This document shows positions 21,305 to 29,940 of a DNA stretch of 64,000 bases, in pieces (position 1 is the stretch's first letter; each line of letters starts with the position of its first letter). Source of the stretch: Caecitellus pseudoparvulus (taxonomy: Eukaryota > Bigyra: Bicosoecida). The notes under the pieces are model-generated. The model was not told the origin of the DNA. It did not search any database and worked only from the letters and a program-made list of their open reading frames with translations. The stretch spans positions 1-64,000 of the forward strand of contig CBFFRQ010000096.1 of NCBI GenBank assembly GCA_965644315.1. The letters are read 5' to 3'. The position numbers were made by a program, and so were the translations under genes.

Positions 21305-22137
21305 GAGCTTGACAGACAGGGAGCCCTGCACGCGCTGCAGCCAGCCAGAGGCCAGCAGGGCGTGCTCACAAGGTGTAGGCTACCAATTTCCGCACAGGAA
21401 ACGCTGGCGGCAACTCCGCTGCGCGTCTCCACGACGACTCCCCGCGGGCAAGGACCCGGTGCAATGCTGTGTAGCACCAAGGGGGGGGTCTGAGTGCCTG
21501 CGATATGCGCGCCAAGCCCAACTGCCTGCGAAGTGAGAGATGGCAGCAACAGTTGCCAAGAGGCGAGTCTTGGCAGGATTTGCGTCGGCAGGCAGCGCAG
21601 AGACATTCCGGGAGAGCTTGCTGTGGGAGCGCAGGGTCAGGGCCGCTTGTCCCCTGTGAACATTCTAAGGCATGCTGCCTGGAAGTAGCGCTGGACCAGG
21701 CGGTTGGGCGTTGGCTACAGCCCACCATCGCCCGTAGAAGGACTCGGGACGCAGACTCCCCAACAAGGCCGCTCCAAGCAGTCCAGAGCCCGAGTTCAAA
21801 ACAAGACACCCTTCCACTGCGCTCAGAGTGTCCCGAACATTCCCATAATCTGCAATACCCAGCAGAACACCTGAAGCCGTAGCACTCAGCAGGCATAGAA
21901 AGTTGGTGTGTAGCAGCAGCGCTTTCCGCAAGTGGGAGCGTTTCTCACGCTCTTACCCCTTCCAATTGCGCAGCTCAGCAGCCCGCCGTGTGGTTTGTGT
22001 CGCTGCAATCTGCAGGAGATTCAAGGTTGCTTGGCGTGCACTCCTTCCTCCTTCTGAAGCCGCCCTTCGCCCTCTGTATTCGGACGCCGGAGACGTGCTC
22101 CAGCTCCAGGAAGGCCTGGTCCTTTCTTGCCTCAACA
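21305..22137. other. Divergent upstream region, possible unresolved first exons
   Basis: This stretch lies between the coiled-coil gene (minus) and the JmjC gene (plus). A hydrophobic 88-codon minus-strand frame (21931-21665) may be a first exon or a small membrane protein. The plus frame of the JmjC gene is open from 21988. Neither could be confirmed. Confidence 0.4.
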
Positions 22138-25100
22138 ATGGCCTTCAGCCCAACTTCCTCGCTGCACGGCGAGGAATCTTGGACGGGCAGCTACTGCGAC
22201 CCTGTAACGGTCCACTATGATAGGTGGGGATTTTCTCTGGGGTTCAACTCTCCAGGCAGCGCAACGTCACCGTCGGTCGACGGTGATGCGACATCACCCC
22301 AGGCTGACGAACGTCGCGAGCCATCGCGCTGTGCAGCCACACAGCTTGGTCAGCTCGGGGGGGAGTGTGCAAGCTCCAACATCGCCCCCACCGCCGATGC
22401 CCCGTGCAGCCTGGCTCTGCCTTCTGCCGGGCCAGCTGCTCGCAGCGGTGGCCATCATGGGCTGAGTGGCAGCTGCAGCACGCTCTCGCTTGCCCCAGGG
22501 CAGCAGCCATTGCCCCTCCAGGTGCACCGCGCAGTGGAACTAGCACCGCCTACACCTTCCAAGTGTCCCTTGATTGCACCTTTGCCTACTGGTCCCCTTC
22601 GGAGCTCAACGCCTGCGGCTGTAGAGACCCGGCATACGGAGGAGGGAAAACACCGCCAAGGCGGCTTCAAGCGTGTGCGAGCGCATGGCGTCTCCGGCGT
22701 ACACGTGGGGAGGCAAGGGGGGGGGGGCGCTGAAAGTCAACATCACACACCAGTCATGGCAGGTGCTGCTGCTGAGACCCCCTTCTTCTCCCTCACACCA
22801 ACTCCACAAGCAAAACACCGACGCCAAGGAGATGCCACGCTTGCAGCATCAGACAAAGCTGTGTGGCCCCACCCCGAAGCAAGTGGGGGCGCGGAGAAGC
22901 AATCCCCCAGCATGAGCGTGTATGAGCAGCGTAGGGATGCCCTTGAGGGGCCGCACCCGATTTCCACAGTGCTGCCGTCGCGCATGAGCACGGGACACGA
23001 GCAAGAGAGGTTGAGCCCGTCATCCCGGTGCGCTGTGGCTTCAGCGAAAACCGATGCAGGCATGCCAAATGGTGCGCAAAGCACTGAGGGTGGTGCTGCA
23101 TCGAAGGAGGGCGAGGAGGAGAGAGAGCGAACCTCGAGGGAAGGCTGCATGCGATTTGAGGGCGCTGCAAGCGCGGCTGAAACGCAGGGCCAAGTGTTGG
23201 CGATGCCTGAACTCACGTGCAGCCGGGAACAAGCCCTCTCTGCAGCATTCGCTGAGGATGTGTTGAGCAAGCCCATCGTTCTCTTGCGGGGGTTCTTGGC
23301 TCCAGCCTGTTGTGGCGTGCCGGAGGAGCCCTTCACGTTGCAGGCGCTGCAGGCGCAACACGGTGACGTCGTCGTTGACGTGCTGCAACAAGACACGGCT
23401 GCGCTGCGCGGCTGGAACCTGCCCATGCAAGAGTCTTACAAGATGCCTCTCAAGGACTACATTAAGTACACCCTGGCATGCGCGAAGGGCAAGGGCCCGG
23501 CGCTGAGTGTGGACGACGAAGCCCAGACTGACCCCAGCACACCGCCGCCACCCGTCACTTTTGTGACCAACCCCAACACTTTCCAGCTATATCCTGGTCT
23601 GCGTGCCAAAGCTGATGCCATGAAGCTCCGAAAGGAGTACTCTCGCCGCTACAAGCGTGCCATGAGGGTCCCGGCACACCCTTCAGGCTTCAAAGATCGC
23701 ATCACCTCAGCAGCTGCTCAGGAGCTGGGGCTCCTGGACGGCCCCAAGCCCACGGTGCAGTACGCAGTGAACTGTGACATGGTCGGGGACGAGTGGGCTG
23801 CCGAGTGCACAGCGCTGTTCCAGGGCCTGCCTGAGTGGATGCACGCCTGTGGCCCAGCTGACACCTTCGCGTTAACCCCTCAGCGAGTCGCTGGCATGAA
23901 CGCCCCTCAGATGTACATCAAAGTGGCTGGCAGCTCCACTGCCGCGCATGAGGAGAACAATCGCTTCTACAGCGTGAACCACAACCATGGCCCGGGAGAG
24001 TCGGAGTGGGGCGCCATTGCACCGCAGCACGTAGCGCGCCTGCGCGCTGTCGTGCTGCAGCAGGCGGGCATCGACATTTACGCTGCAGAAGGCAGGTACA
24101 TTCCAGACGAAGCCCTCTGCGCCGCTCACGGGATCCCCATCATGAGGGGCAGGCAGCGAGCGGGTGACACGGTGGTGCTGGCAGGCGGCACCATTCACTG
24201 GGTGAAGGCGCTGGGGCCAGCAGTGCACACGTCGTGGAACTACGCCCCCTTCAGACCAGCAACCTTCGCTGCAGCCATCGCGCGCCGCAACATCAACGCC
24301 AGCATGCGCCCCGTGTACCCCTCCTATGTGCCCATGACATCCTTGTGCAGGGCTGTGGCACAGCACCTCATCTGCAGCAAGCCCCTGCTCGGGCTGACGT
24401 CACGCTCCATTGATCGACTCCTGCTACATGCAGCAGGTGCCACCCAAGGGACGGAGGCGCGCACAAGTCGCGACGAGGAGCAGGTGATGGACGTGCTGTC
24501 CACCCCTGGCGCATGCGCCACGCTGCCTGACTTGCTCCGCTTGCTGCGCATCTTGCACGAGGAGTTGTGCTCTGCCCACCGCCACAGTGAAGCCGAGATG
24601 GGTGCATTGCTGGGAGCAGGGCTGACTCTTGAAAAGGAGCCCAGCGGCTCCGCCGTCTTCCGCTGCCAGCAGCCGGGGTGTAGCGCGGAGATCTACAACG
24701 CATACGTTGTGTGCGAGACCTGCCTCGGCATCGGTTCCTCCTCCATCGCTAGTGCCTGTCCGAAGGCCCCCTGTGGGAAGAAGCAAAAGGAGGCAGCTGC
24801 CTTCTTCGTCACCCCCCCGCCGGGACGCACAGACGTGCAGGAGGAGCTGCAGGCGAAGATCTGCGTGCCCTCCCTGCTCTCCCTGGAGGTTGCCAAGCAT
24901 CTGGCCTGCAGGCGCAGTGAAGCTGGGATACCGCGGTTGGCAGTGAGCGTCTCCCGCCTGGAGAGGCGCCGCCGCCGCAGGCGTGCGTGGCGAGACGGAG
25001 TGCTGTCCGAGACGGGCCAGCTGACTTGCGCCCCCATAATGTGCACCTCCTGCGGCCTGGCTCACCGAATCGCCACAGGGGGGAGCCACCGCCAGTTGTC

Positions 25101-25194
25101 TGGGCTGTACAAATTCTCTGCGAGCTCCCAGGCAGCCTTGTTGAAGCGGCTGGACACTCTCATCTCCCTCCTCTCCACCGCGCTTGAATCGTAA
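22138..25194 (+). CDS. KDM6 (UTX/JMJD3)-like JmjC protein
   Basis: The frame gives 1018 residues from the ATG at 22138, chosen for its context (acaATGG); the frame is open upstream to 21988. The N-terminal ~380 residues are low-complexity. The catalytic part contains HEENNRFYSVNHNHGPGESEW and later PIMRGRQRAGDTVVLAGGTI followed by HW. These match the KDM6 pattern 'HQENNNFCSVNINIGPG..W' and 'RPGDLVWINAGTVHW'. They give the Fe(II) ligands His, Glu and the distal His. A C-terminal Cys-rich region (CQQPGCS, CETC, CTSCG) fits the zinc domain that follows JmjC in KDM6 enzymes. H3K27 demethylation, using 2-oxoglutarate and oxygen in the nucleus, is the family function; it is inferred here. The stop is 21 bases from the convergent small gene. 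Confidence 0.85.
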   Translation: MAFSPTSSLHGEESWTGSYCDPVTVHYDRWGFSLGFNSPGSATSPSVDGDATSPQADERREPSRCAATQLGQLGGECASSNIAPTADAPCSLALPSAGPAARSGGHHGLSGSCSTLSLAPGQQPLPLQVHRAVELAPPTPSKCPLIAPLPTGPLRSSTPAAVETRHTEEGKHRQGGFKRVRAHGVSGVHVGRQGGGGAESQHHTPVMAGAAAETPFFSLTPTPQAKHRRQGDATLAASDKAVWPHPEASGGAEKQSPSMSVYEQRRDALEGPHPISTVLPSRMSTGHEQERLSPSSRCAVASAKTDAGMPNGAQSTEGGAASKEGEEERERTSREGCMRFEGAASAAETQGQVLAMPELTCSREQALSAAFAEDVLSKPIVLLRGFLAPACCGVPEEPFTLQALQAQHGDVVVDVLQQDTAALRGWNLPMQESYKMPLKDYIKYTLACAKGKGPALSVDDEAQTDPSTPPPPVTFVTNPNTFQLYPGLRAKADAMKLRKEYSRRYKRAMRVPAHPSGFKDRITSAAAQELGLLDGPKPTVQYAVNCDMVGDEWAAECTALFQGLPEWMHACGPADTFALTPQRVAGMNAPQMYIKVAGSSTAAHEENNRFYSVNHNHGPGESEWGAIAPQHVARLRAVVLQQAGIDIYAAEGRYIPDEALCAAHGIPIMRGRQRAGDTVVLAGGTIHWVKALGPAVHTSWNYAPFRPATFAAAIARRNINASMRPVYPSYVPMTSLCRAVAQHLICSKPLLGLTSRSIDRLLLHAAGATQGTEARTSRDEEQVMDVLSTPGACATLPDLLRLLRILHEELCSAHRHSEAEMGALLGAGLTLEKEPSGSAVFRCQQPGCSAEIYNAYVVCETCLGIGSSSIASACPKAPCGKKQKEAAAFFVTPPPGRTDVQEELQAKICVPSLLSLEVAKHLACRRSEAGIPRLAVSVSRLERRRRRRRAWRDGVLSETGQLTCAPIMCTSCGLAHRIATGGSHRQLSGLYKFSASSQAALLKRLDTLISLLSTALES

Positions 25195-25215
25195 TGCACC
25201 ATGCCGCGCTAACAT

Positions 25216-25490
25216 TCATTGCTGCAGCTCGCCCAGAGCCTGCACCATCAAGTGCAGCTGGTGAGCAGTGTCTGTGCTAATGCGCACGCCTGCTCCCTGT
25301 GTAGTGTGGGGGAGGGGTCGGGCACGCTTGTTCAGGTTGCGCGGTGCATGCATCAATTTCCGCATGCTCCCACCTGTGTCCCGGCCGCGGCGCCAGTGGA
25401 TGCCTTGAGGAAGGCATCCAGGTGCTTCTTTGCAAACTCTGCTGACACGGGCTTGCTTCGGGTCACAGAGGCTGCCTGGTTTGCGTCCAT
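25216..25490 (-). CDS. Small two-exon protein (65 residues), unknown
   Basis: Exons 25490-25374 and 25296-25216 join in phase 0 over a 77-base intron (GTGGGA...CACAG) to a 65-residue protein. It has two predicted helices (SAEFAKKHLDAFLKAS and TDTAHQLHLMVQALGELQQ) and no obvious disorder. I do not recognise it. A small helical subunit, for example of a histone-fold or complex-adaptor type, is possible. Support comes from exact frame continuity, canonical splice sites and the tight tail-to-tail position next to the JmjC stop. The hAT element starts 133 bases upstream of its ATG. Confidence 0.55.
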
Positions 25491-25622
25491 GATCGTGACT
25501 GATATGTGGCGTCTGTCAACAAGCAGCGGTGCATTCAGCTTTCCACCAATACACAATGCAACAAGCAGGGGGCTGAGTTGAGGGAGCAGAGCAGCTCAGG
25601 ACGAAAGAGCATGCAAAGAGGT

Positions 25623-25652
25623 ATTTTGGCCAGGGATCTCAGGGGTGTCCGG
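25623..25652 (+). repeat. Left target duplication and terminal inverted repeat of hAT element
   Basis: ATTTTGGC (25623-25630) is followed by the 22-base repeat at 25631-25652, which begins CAGGGATCTCAGGGGTGTCC. The exact reverse complement of the 22 bases ends at 50917 and is followed by ATTTTGGC again. An 8-bp duplication and a CAGGG terminus are hallmarks of the hAT superfamily. Confidence 0.93.
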
Positions 25653-26590
25653 CTTTGCACCCTCCGAGTGTCCGGCTGAAGGGGGCCTTCGGCCCCTCCA
25701 GCCGGACACCCGGTGTCCGGGAACTGGCCTTCGGCCAGTCCCCGTACCCCCCTCTTCAAAGACCTCAATAAACGATATCCTGTACTCCATAGCAACGCTT
25801 CATGGGTAGAATATTTCTTCCTGCGCCATCCTCTGTGAATCTGTGTGCCTCTGAAAGTGCTTTACGATGAAAACCGAATCTACGGCAGAGCGTACAATCA
25901 ACTTTATGATCTTGACAACTATTCGATTAGATATTGCTGCAGTTTTGCATCTGGGCAGGCAATCTTGTCCTACTCAACACGGTACCAAGCCCAAATAGTG
26001 CAAAATGTGTGCGATACTGCTTGTACGGCACTGTTTCGGTTGGCGTGGTGATCTGTGGTCTGTGTGGCGTCGCTTGCCTGGATGCCCAGAGCTCCGCGTA
26101 GACAATCCTGCACAAGGAGCAAAAGCACTGCGGGGTGAAAAAGAATGCAGACACCCTTTGCGGTGAATCCTTGCCGAAATCGCGCAACAGGGAAGGAGTA
26201 TCACGCAGGAGGGGCGCCCTCATTGAGCTCCCGGATCCACTCCCTTGGACCAGCCTTGAAACTTGTCTCTGCAAGCAGTGACTTTGGCCTGAAAGCATAG
26301 CCCGCAAAGAACAGTGCCTCAAAATGGCCTCTGCATTGGAAATTTTGCTTCAACACCTGATCAGCTCCCCCACACCACGAAGCGTTCCCTGCTTCCCTCC
26401 ACCGGACCTCAGCGCCTGCTTGGGACCGCTTGGTGGCGCTCCTCCTGCACGAACCCTCTTCTTGCCACGAACAGCTCGGCGAAAAGGGGCAGCTGAAGCC
26501 CCAGCAAGTGAGCATGCACGCGCAGCAGGAGCAACTCGAGAGAAAACAAGCTGGACAGCTAGCCCATCCGGGCTCTTGACGAGTGCCCGG
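25653..26590. other. Left arm of hAT element, no confident gene
   Basis: The arm holds two strong hairpins (25668-25739), an AATAAA-like signal near 25766 and an AT-richer middle. On the minus strand a frame is open from the EMALE junction (26590) to a stop near 26350. With the EMALE and one CCCGG removed, it is continuous with a frame on the right arm. This may be the 3' end of the transposase gene. Confidence 0.5.
25668..25739. repeat. Subterminal hairpins of the hAT element
   Basis: Hairpin one: GTGTCCGGCTG (25668-25678) pairs with CAGCCGGACAC (25699-25709), with a nested GGGGCC/GGCCCC stem around TTC. Hairpin two: ACTGGCC (25723-25729) pairs with GGCCAGT (25733-25739). Both carry the TGTCCGG word of the terminal repeat. 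Confidence 0.85.
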
Positions 26591-27271
26591 GGGGGATGGC
26601 ACACGCACGGCGGTGCAATCCAGCAATAATGCCTACAAGTAGGCATTATTGCCTTAGATATATCAACAAATATATTATATAAAATTTCTTTTAATATGTG
26701 CTTATCTATATCATTAAATATATATAATTAAATATCAACGAAGTTAAAATATTATTAAAACTATTTAATAAACAACTAAGAAAAAGAAAAAGATAAATTA
26801 TATAATACTATCTTAATAATATCTGCGAAGCTATGATTTATACGCTTTAGCGTGTAAATCTCTAATATGATAATTTTAATTATCCTATCATTCATAACTA
26901 TGATATATCTAAACTATATTTAAATATAATGTTCTTAAAAATGTTCTAAATAAAGTTCAAAAAAATCAATACAAAATTTATAAAAATGAAAGAGTATAAG
27001 ATAAAATTTAAAAAAGTTCAAAAAGTTCAAAAGTTCAAAGGGATTTCTAAGATTTCAAAAAAAAATATTTCAAAAAAACCAAAATGCTTGAATTCTTGAA
27101 CTTTTTGAACAGCAATATAATAAAAATGAAGGAGTTAAAATTTCCAAAAAAATAATAAAAAAATATATCTCAATAAAAATAATGAGGATTTTTTGAACTT
27201 TCTGAACAAAACCAAAAATGAACGAGCCATAAATTATATATATACAAACATTTATAAAAAAAATAGGTTTA
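26591..27271 (+). repeat. Left terminal inverted repeat of EMALE
   Basis: This matches the reverse complement of 48734-49415 almost throughout; I saw differences only in the outer G-run. The outermost ~32 bases are GC-rich (GGGGGATGGCACACGCACGG...). The rest is AT-rich and full of GTTCAAAAA words. The repeat ends at TAGGTTTA, just before the first gene's promoter. Such repeats serve as replication origins in protein-primed linear genomes and as integrase ends; that role is inferred. Confidence 0.93.
26623..26652. repeat. Perfect hairpin near the EMALE terminus
   Basis: GCAATAATGCCTAC (26623-26636) and its reverse complement (26639-26652) are separated by AA. The mirror copy is at 49353-49382. 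It marks the switch from GC-rich outer end to AT-rich interior. Confidence 0.9.
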
Positions 27272-27290
27272 TTTGTCAGTTTAAAAATTA

Positions 27291-27294
27291 TCTA
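27291..27294 (+). promoter_or_regulatory. TCTA promoter motif
   Basis: TCTA in an AT-rich context 10 bases before the ATG at 27305. It resembles the CroV/mavirus late promoter core. Confidence 0.6.
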
Positions 27295-27304
27295 AGTTAT
27301 ATTA

Positions 27305-27604
27305 ATGAGCTATATTAAAAGCAGTAATAAGAAATCTCAACAGAAAAAGAAAGAACCAGTCTATAGCACTGATGATGTTGATAGATTTGAATCTATGGAA
27401 CTTGAAACATTAGCCACAGAAATTGATAAGAAAGGAAGTAAGATAAAAGATATTAAAGCACTTCTCAAATCTCACAATAAAGAATATAAAGCAATGTATG
27501 AATTATTAAATGAAAAAATGATATCTCAGAATATAAATGAAATTCATGTTGGAGATAATATATATAGTCTCCGTAAGATTAAACAATTGGTGGTTGAAAA
27601 ATAA
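27305..27604 (+). CDS. EMALE hypothetical protein, 99 residues
   Basis: First rightward gene, directly inside the left inverted repeat. It has a basic N-terminus (KSSNKKSQQKKKEP) and two charged helices (LETLATEIDKKGSKIKDIKA and SHNKEYKAMYELLNEKMI). A C-terminal strand-like segment with a Gly-Asp turn follows. No recognised family. The arrangement (rightward trio with the DUF5754-like gene and integrase) suggests a role in DNA handling or integration, by context only. A TCTA motif precedes it. Confidence 0.75.
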   Translation: MSYIKSSNKKSQQKKKEPVYSTDDVDRFESMELETLATEIDKKGSKIKDIKALLKSHNKEYKAMYELLNEKMISQNINEIHVGDNIYSLRKIKQLVVEK

Positions 27605-27621
27605 TTTTATAAATATATATA

Positions 27622-27894
27622 ATGATTGTTGAAATTAAAAAAAGCAATAGAAAAAATAAAAGATATGTTGCTATATTTGATGATGAAACAAAAACACATT
27701 TTGGATATGATGGAGGTCAAACATATTTAGACCATCACGATAAAACTAAAAGAGAAAATTATAGAAAACGTCATAAGAATGATTTGAAAACTAATGACCC
27801 TAAAAGAGCAGGGTATTTATCATACTATATTTTATGGGGTGAAGAAAAGGATTTAGACAGTGCAAAAAAAGCGTATAACAAGAAATTTTTTTAA
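27622..27894 (+). CDS. DUF5754-like small protein
   Basis: 90 residues. The pattern KSNRKNKRYVAIFDDETKT, then HFGYDGG, YLDHHDKTKRENYRKRH and a C-terminal LSYYILWG is the one I recall for DUF5754. That short basic family is frequent in large DNA viruses of protists. Function is unknown. It sits 17 bases after the preceding stop and 12 bases before the integrase, so the three rightward genes are probably co-transcribed. Confidence 0.8.
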   Translation: MIVEIKKSNRKNKRYVAIFDDETKTHFGYDGGQTYLDHHDKTKRENYRKRHKNDLKTNDPKRAGYLSYYILWGEEKDLDSAKKAYNKKFF

Positions 27895-27906
27895 TATGTT
27901 ATAATA

Positions 27907-28800
27907 ATGATAAATAATATATTAAAAAAAATGGGTATATTCAAAGGTCTTGATAAGGATGAATTAAAAGAAATAACCGATACACCAATAAAAGATAAGA
28001 AATATCAAACACCACATAGAAAAGCATTTAAAAAAGATGCTGTTCATTATACAGATTTACTAATGCTACCAAATGATAATGGTTACAGATACGCTCTAAC
28101 GGTTGTTGATTCTAGAACACGTTATGTAGATGCTGAACCATTAAAAACAAAAAAAGCAGCTGATGTATTAGAAGCATTACAAAAAATTTATAATAGAAGT
28201 TATTTAAATGATGTTGAGTATATTTTACATGTTGATAATGGAAGCGAATTCAAAGGTCAGTTTGCGAAATACTTCAAAGAAGAAGGTGTTATTTTAAGAG
28301 TTGCCAGAACGTCAAGACACCGACAACAAAGCGTTGTGGAACATTTAAATAATGTTCTTGGAAGAATGATAATGATTACACAACAAAGACAAGAATTAGA
28401 AACAGGAACTGAAAATAAAGAATGGGTTGAATTATTACCAGAATTTATTAAACAATACAATAATGAAATGAAAAAGAAACAAATAAAAGATAAAGTATTT
28501 TTTGAAATGGAACCAAAATTAAAAGGTGTCAAAGATATTTTAAAGAAAGGAACAAAAGTTAGATTACAATTAGATAGACCAGAAGACGTCAGAGGTAAAA
28601 GATTAAAAGGAAATTTCAGAGCAGGTGATATAAGATTTAGTATTAAAATATATACGATAGATGGTTTTTTAATAACACCAGGACAACCAATTATATATTT
28701 AGTAAAAGAAATACCATTTACAGGATTTACAAGAAATCAGGTAAAAGTTGTTGATGACAATGAAGCAAAAATAGATAAAATCACATTAGATTTTGATTAA
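27907..28800 (+). CDS. Retroviral-type (rve) integrase
   Basis: 297 residues. The catalytic core shows D in HYTDLLMLPNDNGYRYALTV, the second D in ILHVDNGSEFKGQF, and E in RQQSVVEHLNNVLGRM. This is the D,D-35-E arrangement of rve integrases of Maverick/Polinton elements and mavirus. The C-terminal third (RVRLQLDRPEDVRGKRLKG-like and later beta-rich) fits an SH3/chromo-like DNA-binding tail. No N-terminal HHCC zinc domain is evident. The enzyme joins the element's inverted-repeat ends to host DNA and makes a 5-6 bp duplication, consistent with CCCGG here. The frame and catalytic triad are intact. Confidence 0.95.
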   Translation: MINNILKKMGIFKGLDKDELKEITDTPIKDKKYQTPHRKAFKKDAVHYTDLLMLPNDNGYRYALTVVDSRTRYVDAEPLKTKKAADVLEALQKIYNRSYLNDVEYILHVDNGSEFKGQFAKYFKEEGVILRVARTSRHRQQSVVEHLNNVLGRMIMITQQRQELETGTENKEWVELLPEFIKQYNNEMKKKQIKDKVFFEMEPKLKGVKDILKKGTKVRLQLDRPEDVRGKRLKGNFRAGDIRFSIKIYTIDGFLITPGQPIIYLVKEIPFTGFTRNQVKVVDDNEAKIDKITLDFD

Positions 28801-28946
28801 ATTAAATATAATATACTTTACTATATTTAATTTATATATATATATCAGCTACGAATCAATGGTGAGTATAAGAGTTTAAGCTGGTGACTATATCTTATAC
28901 CACAATATACTAGATATTATTTTTTTAAGTATGTTTTAAACCTATA
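28801..28946. other. AT-rich spacer between convergent EMALE genes
   Basis: The spacer lies between the integrase stop and the leftward repeat protein. A GC-richer patch at about 28845-28905 (CAGCTACGAATC...GGTGAGTATAAG) stands out, but no gene or stable hairpin could be supported. Confidence 0.4.
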
Positions 28947-29585
28947 TTATAAATTCTTTTGAAATGTTCTTAATTCATCTAATACATGCTTATATTTTAT
29001 TTTATGTTTATCTTTATAGTTTTGAATTTCTATATATTCTTTAAGAATTTTAGAAGACCATTTTAATTTTGGAAATAATGTTATGAAATCATAACAGAAA
29101 CAATCTTTTTTTTCTAGTAATCCCATATCCCATTTTTTATTAGGAAATTTATATAACCAATTAGTATTAAAATTATCAGATTCAGTAATAACTCCAAAAT
29201 GCCAATACATAAATGGGCAATCCCATCTCATATCAGGACATTCTATAACCCAAATAATATCAAAATTTTTACTAAGTGTCAATTCTACCATATCCCATTT
29301 CCTATCTGAAAATTGTTTTAAAAATTCAATATCGACAAAATCGTAAAAAAAGCTGCAAAAGTCCCATTTTTTATTAGGATATTTTTTAACAAATTCTAAA
29401 TCATCTTTTGTTTTAATAAAATGTGAAAGATAATAATAATCCCAATCTTTATGAGGATATTTTTTAACAAATTCAAAATCCAAATTATTTAACCACGATA
29501 TTTTTTGATAATCCCATTCTTTGTGTGGGTGTTCCATTATGTATTCCAAATCGCATTCATAATATTTAAATTCATTATTATTCAT
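28947..29585 (-). CDS. W-D repeat protein like those of giant viruses
   Basis: 212 residues made of about seven units spaced 24-34 residues apart. The core is hydrophobic-P-x-K-x-W-D (HPHKEWDYQKIS, YPHKDWDYYYLS, YPNKKWDFCSFF, FSDRKWDMVEL, CPDMRWDCPF, FPNKKWDMGLL, FPKLKWSSKIL). Similar 'NPxWDW..LS' repeats are widespread in giant-virus proteins of unknown function. Not a beta-propeller WD40. The protein may be a helical solenoid for protein binding. It may have been acquired from a giant virus. Promoter TCTA lies 11 bases upstream. Confidence 0.75.
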   Translation of the reverse strand: MNNNEFKYYECDLEYIMEHPHKEWDYQKISWLNNLDFEFVKKYPHKDWDYYYLSHFIKTKDDLEFVKKYPNKKWDFCSFFYDFVDIEFLKQFSDRKWDMVELTLSKNFDIIWVIECPDMRWDCPFMYWHFGVITESDNFNTNWLYKFPNKKWDMGLLEKKDCFCYDFITLFPKLKWSSKILKEYIEIQNYKDKHKIKYKHVLDELRTFQKNL

Positions 29586-29596
29586 ATATATATACC

Positions 29597-29600
29597 TAGA
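29597..29600 (-). promoter_or_regulatory. TCTA promoter motif
   Basis: Minus strand reads TATCTAGGTATATATATATG into the start codon at 29585. The same word recurs before 29904 and 46546. Confidence 0.65.
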
Positions 29601-29625
29601 TAAAATATATTTTTTAAACCGTTTT

Positions 29626-29904
29626 TTAATTAAATCTGTTTCTTCTTTGTTCTTGTTTTTTCAAAGTTATATTAGAATTCTTTTTTATTATTTTTTTCAT
29701 TTTATTATATTCAATTCTTTTCATTTTCGGAGTTAGTGCTTTGAATGACTTTAAAAATTTTGGTTTCAATTTCTTAAATATTTTAATATTTTCTCTTATC
29801 AGTTCATTGGAATCTGTATAATTATCTGTTTCATCAAAGTAAAAATCATATACATTTATGAAATTATTAATATCGTTTATATTATTAATATCATACTTTT
29901 TCAT
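29626..29904 (-). CDS. EMALE hypothetical protein, 92 residues
   Basis: Asn/Asp/Lys-rich with a helical N-terminal half (INDINNFINVYDFYF) and a strongly basic C-terminus (KRIEYNKMKKIIKKNSNI, then KKQEQRRNRF). No family recognised. The basic tail suggests nucleic-acid binding. The promoter word upstream is identical to that of the neighbouring repeat protein. Confidence 0.7.
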   Translation of the reverse strand: MKKYDINNINDINNFINVYDFYFDETDNYTDSNELIRENIKIFKKLKPKFLKSFKALTPKMKRIEYNKMKKIIKKNSNITLKKQEQRRNRFN

Positions 29905-29913
29905 ATATATACC

Positions 29914-29917
29914 TAGA
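29914..29917 (-). promoter_or_regulatory. TCTA promoter motif
   Basis: Minus strand TATCTAGGTATATATATG runs into the start at 29904. Confidence 0.65.
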
Positions 29918-29940
29918 TAAAATATATTTTTAAACCGTAT

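Noticed and set aside
25845-26051. 68-codon plus ORF with Tyr/Asp-rich text in the hAT left arm
   Set aside because: Too short, no promoter or splice support; kept only as part of the arm.
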